64,000 nt of DNA, from assembly GCF_005080685.1 (NCBI RefSeq), contig NZ_CP039371.1, positions 4,526,001 to 4,590,000 of the forward strand, in the 5' to 3' direction. A program made the translations under genes and the position numbers. This document shows positions 47,135-56,049 of the stretch, piece after piece. The notes beneath the pieces were generated by a model. The model was not told where the DNA came from, did no database searches, and saw only the letters and a list, made by a program, of their open reading frames with translations. The DNA comes from Pseudomonas putida (lineage in GTDB: Bacteria; Pseudomonadota; Gammaproteobacteria; Pseudomonadales; Pseudomonadaceae). How positions within the stretch are numbered: position 1 is the first letter of the stretch; each line of letters opens with the position of its first letter.

Positions 47135-48448
47135 TCACTTAGCCAGCACGACCTCACCAGCGAAGCCCAGCGTCTCACGGCGCCCAAAGTACAAAGCCGT
47201 CAACAACCCAACCGTGCCCATGATCAGGCAAAAACCAACACACACCCAAGGGCTCCAAGGCATCAACGCAATCAGCGCCAGCGGCGTGGTACTGGCCCAC
47301 AACGCATAGGCAACGTTGTAGGTAAACGAGATCCCCGATACCCGAATCTGCGCCGGGAACAAACCAACCATGACCGACGGCACCACCCCCACCACACCGC
47401 AGGACAGACCGGCCAGTGCATAGGCTAGCCAAGTCGCGCCCCACTGTCCGACCAGGCTTGCGTAGAGCGCGCCGATGCCCAAAGGCAGCAGCAGGCTGTA
47501 GAGCATGAGCGCCCGCCAGGCCCCGATGCGGTCCACCAGCATGCCGGCCAGCACGCAGCCAAGGTTGAGGAACACGATGCCGACACTGCTAAGGGCAAAG
47601 GTGTGCCCAGCGCTCATGCCGAAGCGCTGCTGCATCAGCGTCGGAGTGATCACCACCAACACCACCACTGCCGAGGTCAACACGCAGGTCAACAGCGCGG
47701 CCGGGATCAGCGCCTGGCGGTGCTCGCCCAACACCTGGCGCAGCGGGAAGGCCACCGGCTGCTCCTGGCGCTCGCGCAGTGCCAGGAACACCGGCGTCTC
47801 ACTCAACCAGCGGCGCAGCCATACACCGATCACACCGAACACGCCACCGAGCAAGAACGGATACCGCCAGGCGTAGTCGAGGATTTCCTGCGGCGTGAAC
47901 AACTGGGCCAGCAAGGTAGCGATCAAGGCCCCCAGCAGGTAGCCGAAGGTCAACCCGGCCTGCAGGAAGCCCAGGGCATAACCACGCCGCCCTGCTGGGG
48001 CATGCTCGGCGACGAAGGTCCAGGCACTGGGTACTTCCCCACCGACTGCCGCGCCTTGCAGGATGCGCAGGGCCAGCAGGATGAGGGGCGCGGCGTAACC
48101 GATGTCGGCATAGGTCGGCATCACGCCGATCAGCAGACAGGGCAGCGCCATCATCAGGATGCTCAAGCTGAATACCCGCTTGCGCCCGAGGTGGTCGGCG
48201 AAGTGGGCCATGAGAATGCCGCCCAGTGGCCGTGCCAGATAGCCGGTGACGAAAATCCCGAAACTCTGCAGCAGGCGCAACCACTCGGGCATTTCCGGCG
48301 GAAAGAACAACTGGCTGAGGGTCAGGGCGAAGAATACGAAGATGATGAAATCGTAGATTTCCAGGGCGCCGCCCAGTGCCGCCAGACCCAGGGTCCGGTG
48401 GTCGCCGCGGCTGAACCGGGGCTGGCGAGCGGTATCGATGGCAGTCAT
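47135..48448 (-). CDS. MFS transporter (metabolite:H+ symporter type)
   Basis: Inner-membrane transporter of 437 residues with about twelve helices. Motifs of the MHS/sugar-transporter-like subfamily: IYDFIIFVFFALTLSQLFFP (helix 1), RPLGGILMAHFADHLGRKR (loop 2-3, the DRxGRR-type motif), RILQGAAVGGEVPSAWTFVAEHAP. Similar proteins carry dicarboxylates, citrate or osmolytes; the substrate is unknown. The ATG at 48448 gives MTAIDTARQPRFSRGDHRTLG; a TTG start ten codons upstream is possible. Confidence 0.9.
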   Translation of the reverse strand: MTAIDTARQPRFSRGDHRTLGLAALGGALEIYDFIIFVFFALTLSQLFFPPEMPEWLRLLQSFGIFVTGYLARPLGGILMAHFADHLGRKRVFSLSILMMALPCLLIGVMPTYADIGYAAPLILLALRILQGAAVGGEVPSAWTFVAEHAPAGRRGYALGFLQAGLTFGYLLGALIATLLAQLFTPQEILDYAWRYPFLLGGVFGVIGVWLRRWLSETPVFLALRERQEQPVAFPLRQVLGEHRQALIPAALLTCVLTSAVVVLVVITPTLMQQRFGMSAGHTFALSSVGIVFLNLGCVLAGMLVDRIGAWRALMLYSLLLPLGIGALYASLVGQWGATWLAYALAGLSCGVVGVVPSVMVGLFPAQIRVSGISFTYNVAYALWASTTPLALIALMPWSPWVCVGFCLIMGTVGLLTALYFGRRETLGFAGEVVLAK

Positions 48449-48523
48449 GGCAGGGTCCGCAAGATCGGCAAAGGCCAAGAGGATAGCAAATGCCGAGGGG
48501 CCGGTGCCCGCTGTCGCCCTGCC

Positions 48524-49003
48524 CTAGCGGTTGAACACCGTATGGCCCATGCGTGCGCCCTGCCGTGGATAGTCCGCACGACCTGCAACGGCAGGCGGCA
48601 CCTCCAGCGTACCGATCAGCATCGGCGCGTCGATGATCGCCATGAACGACTCCAATGCGTCGTTATCCGGTGCCTGCGGCAGACTCACGCTCACAGACTG
48701 ACGCTGCCCCGGCGCAACGGCAGGGACCGTCACATGCTGTGGGTGATACAACAAGGCATGCTGGATTTGCGCATTGACCCGACAGAAGCGCGCCATGTCG
48801 ACCCCGGCGTGGGTGCCCAGTTCGATACTCCCGAGCAACAGGTTGAACGGTTGCAGGGCGCACTGCACCAGACGCTGCAACTCCTCGAAACTTTCCACCG
48901 GCGCGATGCGGTAATAGCCCAGCCGGTTGAGCATCTTCTCCAGCTGCAGGCGCTGCCCCGGATGTTCTTCGGCAATGAGGATGCGCAAGGACTTGTTCGT
49001 CAT
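48524..49003 (-). CDS. Degenerate receiver-domain protein
   Basis: Protein of 159 residues. The N-terminal part has the CheY-like pattern LRILIAEEHPGQRLQLEKML and a receiver-type helix, but the phospho-acceptor Asp position reads LLLGSIEL (Gly-Ser instead of Asp) and the conserved Lys near the end is not visible. There is no output domain; the C-terminal 60 residues are unrecognised. It probably acts by protein contact. It is 166 bp downstream of the sigma factor gene on the same strand. Confidence 0.8.
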   Translation of the reverse strand: MTNKSLRILIAEEHPGQRLQLEKMLNRLGYYRIAPVESFEELQRLVQCALQPFNLLLGSIELGTHAGVDMARFCRVNAQIQHALLYHPQHVTVPAVAPGQRQSVSVSLPQAPDNDALESFMAIIDAPMLIGTLEVPPAVAGRADYPRQGARMGHTVFNR

Positions 49004-49169
49004 GATCGGGCCTGGCAGTAAGGTGTGAGCGAAACTCCTTGACCTGAACTGCGCCCGTGCAGGCTACCGGCCGGCGGTGCCCGGCGGGGTCATCATTGAT
49101 AGTTGTCGGGAAACAGGTAGAACGCAAGTTGCAGGCAGACTAATTTTCGATTCGCGTTTACAACCCGCT

Positions 49170-49646
49170 TTACGAGTCCCACTGGCGCATGCGCAGGCGG
49201 CAATGCTTCATGGCATTGACGATGTGCTTCTCCACCAGGCTGCGGGAAATGCCCAGCCGATCGGCGATCTGCTGGTGCGACAGGCCATCGAGCTTGCGCA
49301 GCACAAAGCAGTCGCGACAAGGCCCGCTCAGTTCATCCAGGGCTTTGCGCATCAACGCCAGGCGCTGATCTTGCTGCATCTTAAGAGTCGGCGCCGGGCT
49401 ATGCCACTGCTCATCATGATCGAGCACGTCCAGGGATTCGGCATGGCGCACCTGATGCCTGCGATGGCGGTCAATCACCAGGTTGAGCGCGGTGCGATAC
49501 AAGAAGGCGCGTGGGTGTTCGATCTGCTGCGTCGCGGTACGTTCCAGCACCCGCAGGTAGGCATCGTGAGCAACGTCCTCGGCCGCCTGGCGGTTACCCA
49601 GGCGCGAGGAAAGAAAGCTCACCAATTCGCGATAGTAATGTTCCAC
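49170..49646 (-). CDS. FecI-type ECF sigma factor, no adjacent FecR
   Basis: ECF sigma of 158 residues, start GTG with AGGTG upstream. Sigma-2 (RLGNRQAAEDVAHDAYLRVL, PRAFLYRTALNLVIDRHRR) and sigma-4 (DELSGPCRDCFVLRKLDGLSHQQIADRLGISRSLVEKHI) domains are complete. The FecI group controls iron-siderophore receptors with a FecR anti-sigma and a receptor, usually next door. Neither is present here. Its position next to the DsbRS genes and the degenerate receiver may be relevant. Confidence 0.93.
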   Translation of the reverse strand: MEHYYRELVSFLSSRLGNRQAAEDVAHDAYLRVLERTATQQIEHPRAFLYRTALNLVIDRHRRHQVRHAESLDVLDHDEQWHSPAPTLKMQQDQRLALMRKALDELSGPCRDCFVLRKLDGLSHQQIADRLGISRSLVEKHIVNAMKHCRLRMRQWDS

Positions 49647-49787
49647 GATTGCACCTGGCGTCGCCCTGCCCGACGTCGAATGCAGGGGTGCGGGACTAAG
49701 TGATATCAGCGTGCAATCTTACAAACTATGAATATTGCCAGCAACCGCCCCCCAGCACGTCCCATACGCCCCGAGCCACGCCGGGGC

Positions 49788-51110
49788 TCAGTTGGCCGAC
49801 CGCGCCGGCACCTGCAGCAGCACCCGCAAGCCATCGCCCTGGCTGTCGAACCGCAGACTGCCGGCACAGCGCTGGACGATGGCCTGGACGATCGCCAAGC
49901 CCAACCCGCAGCCACCACTCTGGCCATTGCGCCAGAATCGCTCGGTCAGATGTTGCAGATCGGCTTCGGCAATCCCCGGCCCATGATCGCGGACCATGAA
50001 CCCTACCTGCCCATCGGCCATCTGCACATCGAGCTCCACCGCGCTGTCGCCGCCATGGCGCAGGGCGTTGTCCAGCAGGTTGCGCAGCGCCGCCACCGCC
50101 AGCGGCGCCGGCATGCCCAGGTAGATACGTGCAGCCTGCTCGGGTAGGTGCAGGACGATACGCCGGTTGTCGCCACCGCCGGCATCTTCCACCGCCTGCA
50201 GGGCCACCTGCTCGGCGCTGCATTGCACGCCGTCCTCGAACGACAGGCTGCCCTCCACCCGGGCCAGCATAAGCAGTTGCTCCAAAGTCCGGTGCATCCG
50301 GTCGGCGCCCTGTTCTGCATGCTCCAGGGCCTGCTCGCGCAGGTGCCCGTCGGTCATGCGGGCGACTTGCAGGTGGGTCTTGATCGCGGTCAACGGGCTG
50401 CGCAGTTCGTGGGCGGCATCGTCGGTCAGGCGGCGCTCGCGCTCGATGGTCTGGGCGATGCGCAGGAAAAGCTGGTTCTGGGTGTCGAGCAGCGGTTGCA
50501 ACTCACTGGGCAGGCCGGCCACCTGCAGCGGCTCGACGCTGTCGGCGCGCCGCCTTCGCAGGGCGTCGCGCATTCGGTTGAGCGGTTCCAGCCCCTTGCC
50601 CAGGCCGATCCAGACCAGGCCAAGGCTGCCAAGCAGGGCCATCAGCACCGGTGCCGAGGCTGCCAGCAGGATCGACTGGTTCAGCGCCTCGCGCTCCTGG
50701 TGGCGATCGGCAGTGGTGATGCGCACATCGCCATGGTTGTAGGTGAAGGTGCGCCATGATGCACCATCGATGGTCTGGTCGCGAAAACCGCTGCGCTCGT
50801 CATCCATGGCGCCGTCATGCTTGTGGTTGCTGGCGAGGATCTCGCCGCGCAGCGAGCTGACCTGACAGGCCATGCCATCCGGCACGCTGAATTGATCGGC
50901 AGAAAAGTGCGCGTCCTCGCCCTTTGCCGCCAGGGGTTGCGGCAGTTGGTCGATGAGCCCGGCAACCATGCGCGCCGAAGCCACCAGGCGTTGGTCGAGG
51001 GAGAACATCATCTGCTGACGCAGGTCGCGCAACATCCAGGCCGCAGCGAGCACCCAGATGATCACGAAGGCACTGCCGAGGATCAGGCTCAGGCGTACGC
51101 GCAGGCTCAT
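49788..51110 (-). CDS. dsbS: Sensor histidine kinase DsbS (copper/thiol sensing, inferred)
   Basis: Inner-membrane kinase of 440 residues from MSLRVRLSLILGSAFVIIWVL, with two helices (about 8-28, about 150-172), a periplasmic domain with one Cys (GMACQVSSLRGE), HAMP-like linker, HisKA (DDAAHELRSPLTAIKTHL) and HATPase with LLDNALRHGG, DHGPGIAEADL and GCGLGLAIV. Synteny with the P. aeruginosa dsbRS-dsbDEG locus supports the name; I recall DsbS responding to Cu(I). Overlaps the response regulator gene by four bases (ATGA). Confidence 0.85.
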   Translation of the reverse strand: MSLRVRLSLILGSAFVIIWVLAAAWMLRDLRQQMMFSLDQRLVASARMVAGLIDQLPQPLAAKGEDAHFSADQFSVPDGMACQVSSLRGEILASNHKHDGAMDDERSGFRDQTIDGASWRTFTYNHGDVRITTADRHQEREALNQSILLAASAPVLMALLGSLGLVWIGLGKGLEPLNRMRDALRRRRADSVEPLQVAGLPSELQPLLDTQNQLFLRIAQTIERERRLTDDAAHELRSPLTAIKTHLQVARMTDGHLREQALEHAEQGADRMHRTLEQLLMLARVEGSLSFEDGVQCSAEQVALQAVEDAGGGDNRRIVLHLPEQAARIYLGMPAPLAVAALRNLLDNALRHGGDSAVELDVQMADGQVGFMVRDHGPGIAEADLQHLTERFWRNGQSGGCGLGLAIVQAIVQRCAGSLRFDSQGDGLRVLLQVPARSAN

Positions 51111-51790
51111 GGCGCCACCTGCCCCGGTGCCTGGGCAGGGCCAAGGCGATAACCCAGGCCGCGCACGGTCTCGACGATGCCGTTGCCGAGCTTGCGTCGC
51201 AGGTGGTGGATATGCACGTTGAGGGCGTTGCTCTCGACTTCGTCGCCAAAGCCGTACACGCAATCCTTGAGCTGCTCGCTGGAAAGCACCCGGCCTGGAT
51301 TCTGCAACAGGGCCTGGAGCAGGGCCTGTTCGCGTCGCGACAAATCGACGGGCTGGCCGGCCAAGGTTGCCTCGCAGCTACTGGGGTCGTATAGCAACGG
51401 GCCATGCTCGATCACGTTCACCGCGCGCCCGGCCACCCGACGCAACAGGGTATGCAGGCGCGCGGCCAATTCGCGCAGGTCGAAAGGCTTGAGCAGGTAG
51501 TCGTCGGCACCGGCCTGCAGGCCATCGACCCGGTCGGTGACCGCATCGCGGGCGGTCAGCACCAGCACGGGCAGGGTCTCGCCCTGCTGGCGCAGGCGGC
51601 GCAGCAGCTTCAGGCCATCTTCGTCGGGTAAACCCAGGTCGAGGATCATCACGTCGAACTGCGCAGCCTGGAGCATGGCCCGCGCACTGGCGGCATTGGC
51701 GACCCGGTCCACGGTCAGACCCTGGGCGGTGAGGCCGGCGCAGATGCCGCTGGCGATCAGGTCGTCGTCCTCGCAGAGCAGAACGTGCAT
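51107..51790 (-). CDS. dsbR: OmpR-type response regulator DsbR
   Basis: Protein of 227 residues: receiver (MHVLLCEDDD, Asp51 in MILDLGLP, Lys in YLLKPFD) and C-terminal winged helix (SRREQALLQALLQNPGRVLSSEQL, VHIHHLRRKLGNGIVETVRGLGYRL). Pairs with the kinase gene and is divergent from dsbD. A GGTTAA direct repeat lies 50 bp ahead of dsbD and is its likely operator. Confidence 0.9.
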   Translation of the reverse strand: MHVLLCEDDDLIASGICAGLTAQGLTVDRVANAASARAMLQAAQFDVMILDLGLPDEDGLKLLRRLRQQGETLPVLVLTARDAVTDRVDGLQAGADDYLLKPFDLRELAARLHTLLRRVAGRAVNVIEHGPLLYDPSSCEATLAGQPVDLSRREQALLQALLQNPGRVLSSEQLKDCVYGFGDEVESNALNVHIHHLRRKLGNGIVETVRGLGYRLGPAQAPGQVAP

Positions 51791-51929
51791 GGTGAAAAGC
51801 TCCCAGGGTGATGTTAAGGGCATTGCACTATGAGCGGATTAAGGGGGGATTATGGACCTTTGCCAAGGTTGGCGGGATAGGCAACGTCGGATGGTTCGGA
51901 CGGCTTTCCACGTCACAGCTGTAAGACCG

Positions 51930-51946
51930 GGTTAACCTTGGGTTAA
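51930..51946 (+). promoter_or_regulatory. Direct repeat GGTTAA-N5-GGTTAA, likely DsbR operator
   Basis: GGTTAA at 51930-51935 and 51941-51946, 11 bp start to start, one helical turn. OmpR-family dimers bind such repeats. It lies in the 205-bp divergent region between dsbR and dsbD, 50 bp before the dsbD ATG. Confidence 0.65.
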
Positions 51947-51995
51947 TCAGCCCCGGCCAGGATGGCCTGACTTCCAGCATTGCCAAGGCGAAGAC

Positions 51996-53717
51996 ATGCG
52001 CGTCCTCCTGCTCTTTCTGACATTCCTCCTGGCCGGCCCGCTGCAGGCCAACCCATTCGATGTCAAACCCGACTTCCTGCCGGTCAACGAGGCCTTCGTG
52101 CTCAGCCACGACCGCCAGGCGGACGGCCAGGTGCGCCTGTACTTCCAGATCAAGCAAGGCTACTACCTGTACCAAAAGCGTCTGAAGTTCGACGGCCTGC
52201 CCACAGAGCAACACCCGCAATTGCCTGCCGGGCAAAACCACCACGACGAATTCTTCGGCGACAGCACCGTGTATCGCGACCAGCTCGAACTGCTGGTTCC
52301 CGCCAGCGCCAAGGGCGAACTGCGCCTGGGTTGGCAAGGCTGCGCCGATGCCGGTCTGTGCTACCCGCCGCAGACCACCGTGATCGATCTGGGCGGTGGT
52401 GCCGCCACGGTCGTTGCGCCAGCCAGCGAGCAAGCCAGCGACCAGGCCCTGGCCAGCGACCTGCAGCGTGCCTCCCTGGCCTGGAGCCTGGTGGCCTTCT
52501 TCGGCCTCGGCCTGTTGCTGGCGTTCACCCCCTGCTCGTTGCCGATGTTGCCGATCCTCGCCGGGCTGGTGCTCGGCAACGGCGCCAGCGCCCGGCGCGG
52601 CTGGCTGCTGGCCGGGGTCTACGTGCTGAGCATGGCGCTGGTCTATGCCGGGCTGGGGGTGGTCGCCGCGTTGCTGGGTGCCAGCCTGCAGGCCTGGCTG
52701 CAGCAACCCTGGCTGCTGGGCAGCCTCGCCGGATTGTTCGTGATGCTCGCCCTGCCGATGTTCGGCGCCTTCGAACTGCAGTTGCCGGCTGCCGTGCGCG
52801 ACCGGCTGGACCGCGCCGGGCAAGGTACCCGTGGTGGCAACCTGTATGGCGCGGCGCTGCTCGGGGCGCTGTCCGGGCTACTGCTAGGACCGTGCATGAC
52901 CGCGCCACTCGCCGGTGCGCTGCTCTATATCGCACAGAGCGGCGATGTACTGCAGGGCGCGCTGGTGCTGTTCAGCCTGGGCCTGGGCATGGGCCTGCCG
53001 CTGTTGTTGCTGGTGACCCTGGGCAACCGTTACCTGCCCCGCCCAGGCGCCTGGATGAACAGGGTCAAGGGCGTATTCGGCTTCGTGTTCCTGGCCATGG
53101 CGCTGTACACCGTGCGCAGCCTGATCAGCGCGCCGCTGCTGCTGGCCTTGAGTGGCGCCTGGCTGATCGCGCTGGGCTGGGCCGCCTGGCCAGCCCTTCA
53201 GCGCCTGCCTGCGCTTCGTGCAGTGCCGCTGCTCGGCGCCCTGTGGGGCGGCCTGCTGCTGGTCGGTGCCGCCGCCGGAGGCGACGACCTCTGGCAGCCA
53301 CTGCGCCCGTTTGCCGGTACGGCACCGGCGGCGCTCGCGCACAAGGAGGACAGCTTCGTCACCGTCAGCCACCCGCAGGAGCTGCAACGCCAGCTGGATG
53401 ATGCCAAGGCCCAAGGCCAGTGGGTGATGCTCGACTACTATGCCGATTGGTGCGTGGCCTGCAAGGCGATGGAAAAGAACGTGTTCGCGCAACCCGAAGT
53501 ACAGGCCAGCCTCGCCGGGGTGCGCCTGCTGCGCCTGGACGTGACCGCCGACGTCCCGGCCAGCCGCGAGCTGCTGCAACGCTACCAGGTCCCCGGGCCG
53601 CCAAGCATCCTGTGGATCGGGCCGCAAGGCGAGGAGCGCCGGGCACGGCGCATCACCGGGGAGGTGGATGCACGGACCTTCCTCGACCATTGGAACCAGA
53701 CCCGGAGCCAAGGCTGA
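51996..53717 (+). CDS. dsbD: Thiol:disulfide interchange protein DsbD
   Basis: Carries reducing power from cytosolic thioredoxin to periplasmic proteins. It has 573 residues: signal peptide, N-terminal immunoglobulin-like domain with the two Cys in WQGCADAGLCYPP, membrane domain with Cys in LAFTPCSLPM and LLGPCMTAP, and C-terminal thioredoxin domain with WCVACK (Cys486/489). A complete three-domain DsbD, second copy type (dsbD2) in pseudomonads. Overlaps the next gene by one base (TGATG). Confidence 0.95.
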   Translation: MRVLLLFLTFLLAGPLQANPFDVKPDFLPVNEAFVLSHDRQADGQVRLYFQIKQGYYLYQKRLKFDGLPTEQHPQLPAGQNHHDEFFGDSTVYRDQLELLVPASAKGELRLGWQGCADAGLCYPPQTTVIDLGGGAATVVAPASEQASDQALASDLQRASLAWSLVAFFGLGLLLAFTPCSLPMLPILAGLVLGNGASARRGWLLAGVYVLSMALVYAGLGVVAALLGASLQAWLQQPWLLGSLAGLFVMLALPMFGAFELQLPAAVRDRLDRAGQGTRGGNLYGAALLGALSGLLLGPCMTAPLAGALLYIAQSGDVLQGALVLFSLGLGMGLPLLLLVTLGNRYLPRPGAWMNRVKGVFGFVFLAMALYTVRSLISAPLLLALSGAWLIALGWAAWPALQRLPALRAVPLLGALWGGLLLVGAAAGGDDLWQPLRPFAGTAPAALAHKEDSFVTVSHPQELQRQLDDAKAQGQWVMLDYYADWCVACKAMEKNVFAQPEVQASLAGVRLLRLDVTADVPASRELLQRYQVPGPPSILWIGPQGEERRARRITGEVDARTFLDHWNQTRSQG

Positions 53718-54553
53718 TGCTGACGGTAACCCTCGGTCCATTGACCATGGCCCTCAACCACTTGCTGCTGCTCACCGCCCTCGCCATCGCCTGCGTGGTC
53801 GGCTGGTGGGTCGCCCGGCGCGGCGGCAAGAGCCCCGAATCTGCGCTGTTCAACCTGTTCCTGATCGGCCTGGTCAGCGCTCGCCTGGGCTTCGTCGTGG
53901 CGTACTGGCCGATGTACCAGGACGAGCCGCTGCAAATCATCGATATCCGCGATGGCGGCTTCCTGCTCTGGCCAGGCCTTGCCGGCCTGGTGCTGGGAGC
54001 CCTGTGGCAGGGCTGGCGACAACCCGGCCTGCGCCGCTCGCTGGCCTGGGCACTGTTCAGTGGGGCGTTGTTCTGGGGGCTGGCCAGCCTGGGTAGCCAC
54101 CTGTATGGCAAGGGCACCGAACTGCCCGACCTGAGCCTGCGCAATGCCGCCGGCCAGCCAGTGGCACTCCAGGGCTACCGCGGCCAGCCGCTGGTCATCA
54201 ACATCTGGGCCACCTGGTGCCCACCGTGCCGGCGCGAGATGCCCGTGTTGCAAAGGGCCCAGGCCGACTATCCGCATGTGCGCTTCGTGTTCGTCAACCA
54301 GGGCGAAACCCCGGAGAACGTCAGCACTTTTCTCGCCACCACGGGCCTGAGCCTGACCCATGTACTGTTCGACGGCAGCGGTCAACTGGCCCAGCGCGTC
54401 GGCTCGATGGCGTTGCCCACTACTTTGTTCTACGACGCCACCGGGCGGCTGGTCGGCAGCCACCTGGGCGAACTCTCCCGGGGCAGCCTGCGCCACGCCC
54501 TGGAACCTTTCGACCGGGCCGCAGCGCCCGCCCCTGCCGTACAAGGAAAATGA
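53717..54553 (+). CDS. dsbE: TlpA-type thiol:disulfide oxidoreductase with Lgt-like membrane half
   Basis: Protein of 278 residues. The N-terminal 135 residues have four hydrophobic stretches with a sequence reminiscent of prolipoprotein diacylglyceryl transferase (SARLGFVVAY, DIRDGGFLLWPGLAGLVLG), without the catalytic His of that enzyme (LLWPG where SFHGG would be). The C-terminal part is a TlpA/thioredoxin domain with TWCPPCRREMPVL (Cys168/171) and the cis-Pro in MALPTTLFY. It takes electrons from DsbD. Known as dsbE in the P. aeruginosa locus. The gap to dsbG is a single base. Confidence 0.9.
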   Translation: MLTVTLGPLTMALNHLLLLTALAIACVVGWWVARRGGKSPESALFNLFLIGLVSARLGFVVAYWPMYQDEPLQIIDIRDGGFLLWPGLAGLVLGALWQGWRQPGLRRSLAWALFSGALFWGLASLGSHLYGKGTELPDLSLRNAAGQPVALQGYRGQPLVINIWATWCPPCRREMPVLQRAQADYPHVRFVFVNQGETPENVSTFLATTGLSLTHVLFDGSGQLAQRVGSMALPTTLFYDATGRLVGSHLGELSRGSLRHALEPFDRAAAPAPAVQGK

Positions 54554-54554
54554 C

Positions 54555-55313
54555 ATGCGATTGACTGCACTGCTCCCCCTGACCCTGGCCGTGCTGGCCG
54601 CGCCGCACTTGCAGGCAGAAGAACTGCCCAAGGCGATCCAGCAACTGCAAGCCAAGGGCGCCGTGATCAAGGGCAGCTTCGACGCCCCCGATGGCTTGCG
54701 CGGCTATGCCGCCGAGTACCGCAACAACGGTATCGCCTTCTACCTCACGCCCGACGGCAAGCACGTATTGGTGGGCAGCCTGTTCGACGAGCAAGGCCGC
54801 GATCTGAGCGCCGAGCCGCTGCAGAAATGGGTGTACGCCCCGATGAGCAAAGCCATCTGGGCGAAGATGGAAAAAGCTGCCTGGATCGCCGACGGCAAGG
54901 CCGACGCACCGCGTGTGGTGTACCTGTTCAGCGATCCGAACTGCCCCTATTGCAACATGTTCTGGCAGCAGGCGCGGCCCTGGGTAGAGTCAGGCAAGGT
55001 CCAATTGCGGCACATCATGGTCGGCATCATCCGCGAGGACAGCCCAGGCAAATCGGCGGCGCTACTGGCGGCGAACGACCCGGCCAAAGCGCTGGCGCAA
55101 CATGAAAAGGCCGGCAAGGCGAGCACGCTCAAGGCGTTGACCACGGTGCCGGCTGCGGTGCAGGCGAAGCTTGAAGGCAATATGGCGTTGCTCGAGGAAT
55201 TAGGGCTGCAGGCAACCCCGGCGATCTTCTATCAGGATGAAAATGGCGATCTGCAGACCCAGCAGGGTGCGCCGCAGCCAGAGATGCTGGGTAAAATCCT
55301 CGGCAAGCGCTGA
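54555..55313 (+). CDS. dsbG: Thiol:disulfide interchange protein DsbG
   Basis: Periplasmic disulfide isomerase/sulfenic acid reductase of 252 residues. Signal peptide (residues 1-21), dimerisation domain, then thioredoxin-like domain with CPYC (Cys130/133; SDPNCPYCNMFWQ) and the cis-Pro in LQATPAIFYQD. DsbG-type size. Third gene of dsbDEG. Confidence 0.95.
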   Translation: MRLTALLPLTLAVLAAPHLQAEELPKAIQQLQAKGAVIKGSFDAPDGLRGYAAEYRNNGIAFYLTPDGKHVLVGSLFDEQGRDLSAEPLQKWVYAPMSKAIWAKMEKAAWIADGKADAPRVVYLFSDPNCPYCNMFWQQARPWVESGKVQLRHIMVGIIREDSPGKSAALLAANDPAKALAQHEKAGKASTLKALTTVPAAVQAKLEGNMALLEELGLQATPAIFYQDENGDLQTQQGAPQPEMLGKILGKR

Positions 55314-55390
55314 TGACGCAAGCCAGCACCGCCAGCAGCAGACGTCGACCAGCCCTTAGAACGGAAACCAATAGAAACTAATTATCTTTC

Positions 55391-55423
55391 GTATTTGACA
55401 ATCGTTATCATATTGCCTAGTTT
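55391..55423 (+). promoter_or_regulatory. Promoter of pvdS with Fur-box-like sequence
   Basis: -35 TTGACA (55395-55400), 17-bp spacer and a -10 like TAGTTT (55418-55423). The stretch 55391-55409, with GACAATCGTTATC, matches the Fur box GATAATCATTATC at 11 of 13 positions in its right part. So Fur would shut this promoter with iron. Confidence 0.65.
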
Positions 55424-55490
55424 GTCGCACGTCGTAGGAAGCTTCCCCGCCCAGGGCGCTTCCTTTACTACCAGAGACTAGGTGACTTCC

Positions 55491-56021
55491 ATGGCGGAAC
55501 AATTATCCACAAGTAAGTGCGATTCACCATTGCTCCAGGCGTTCGTCGACAACCGCAACATTCTCGTCAAGATCGCGGCACGCATCACCGGCTGCCGCTC
55601 TCGGGCCGAGGACGTGGTGCAGGATGCGTTCTTCCGACTGAGCGCAGCACCACAGATCACCTCATCGTTCAAAGCCCAGCTCAGCTACCTGTTCCAGATC
55701 GTGCGCAACCTGGCGATCGATCACTATCGCAAACAGGCGATGGAACTGAAGTATTCCGGTAGCGAAGAGGAAGGCCTGAACGTGGTCCTGCAGAACGCTT
55801 CGCCGGAAGCGACCCATATCAACCTGGCAGCCCTCGAAGGCATCGCCGAGGCCTTGAACGACCTGCCCCAACGCACACGTTACGCCTTCGAGATGTATCG
55901 CCTGCACGGTGTACCGCAGAAGGACATCGCCAAGGAACTGGGCGTGTCGCCGACGCTGGTCAACTTCATGATTCGCGATGCCCTGGTGCATTGCCGCAAG
56001 ACCGCCAACCGGCAGGGCTGA
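55491..56021 (+). CDS. pvdS: Iron-starvation sigma factor PvdS (PfrI)
   Basis: ECF sigma factor of 176 residues for pyoverdine synthesis genes. It starts MAEQLSTSKCDSPLLQAF with AGGTGA upstream; sigma-2 has RAEDVVQDAFFRLSAAPQI and NLAIDHYRKQ, sigma-4 has RTRYAFEMYRLHGVPQKDIA and GVSPTLVNFMIRDALVHCR. Near-identical in pattern to PvdS of P. aeruginosa. pvdL, usually close by, is not present here. Confidence 0.97.
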   Translation: MAEQLSTSKCDSPLLQAFVDNRNILVKIAARITGCRSRAEDVVQDAFFRLSAAPQITSSFKAQLSYLFQIVRNLAIDHYRKQAMELKYSGSEEEGLNVVLQNASPEATHINLAALEGIAEALNDLPQRTRYAFEMYRLHGVPQKDIAKELGVSPTLVNFMIRDALVHCRKTANRQG

Positions 56022-56049
56022 GGCCGCAGCGCCCTGCCTGCCCTTGCCA

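Noticed and set aside
46375..47138. Several open frames of 60-150 codons on both strands of the inverted-repeat element
   Set aside because: They come from the mirrored arms and simple repeats, have no Shine-Dalgarno and encode low-complexity or hairpin sequence. Proteins of this type in databases look like misannotations of the repeat.
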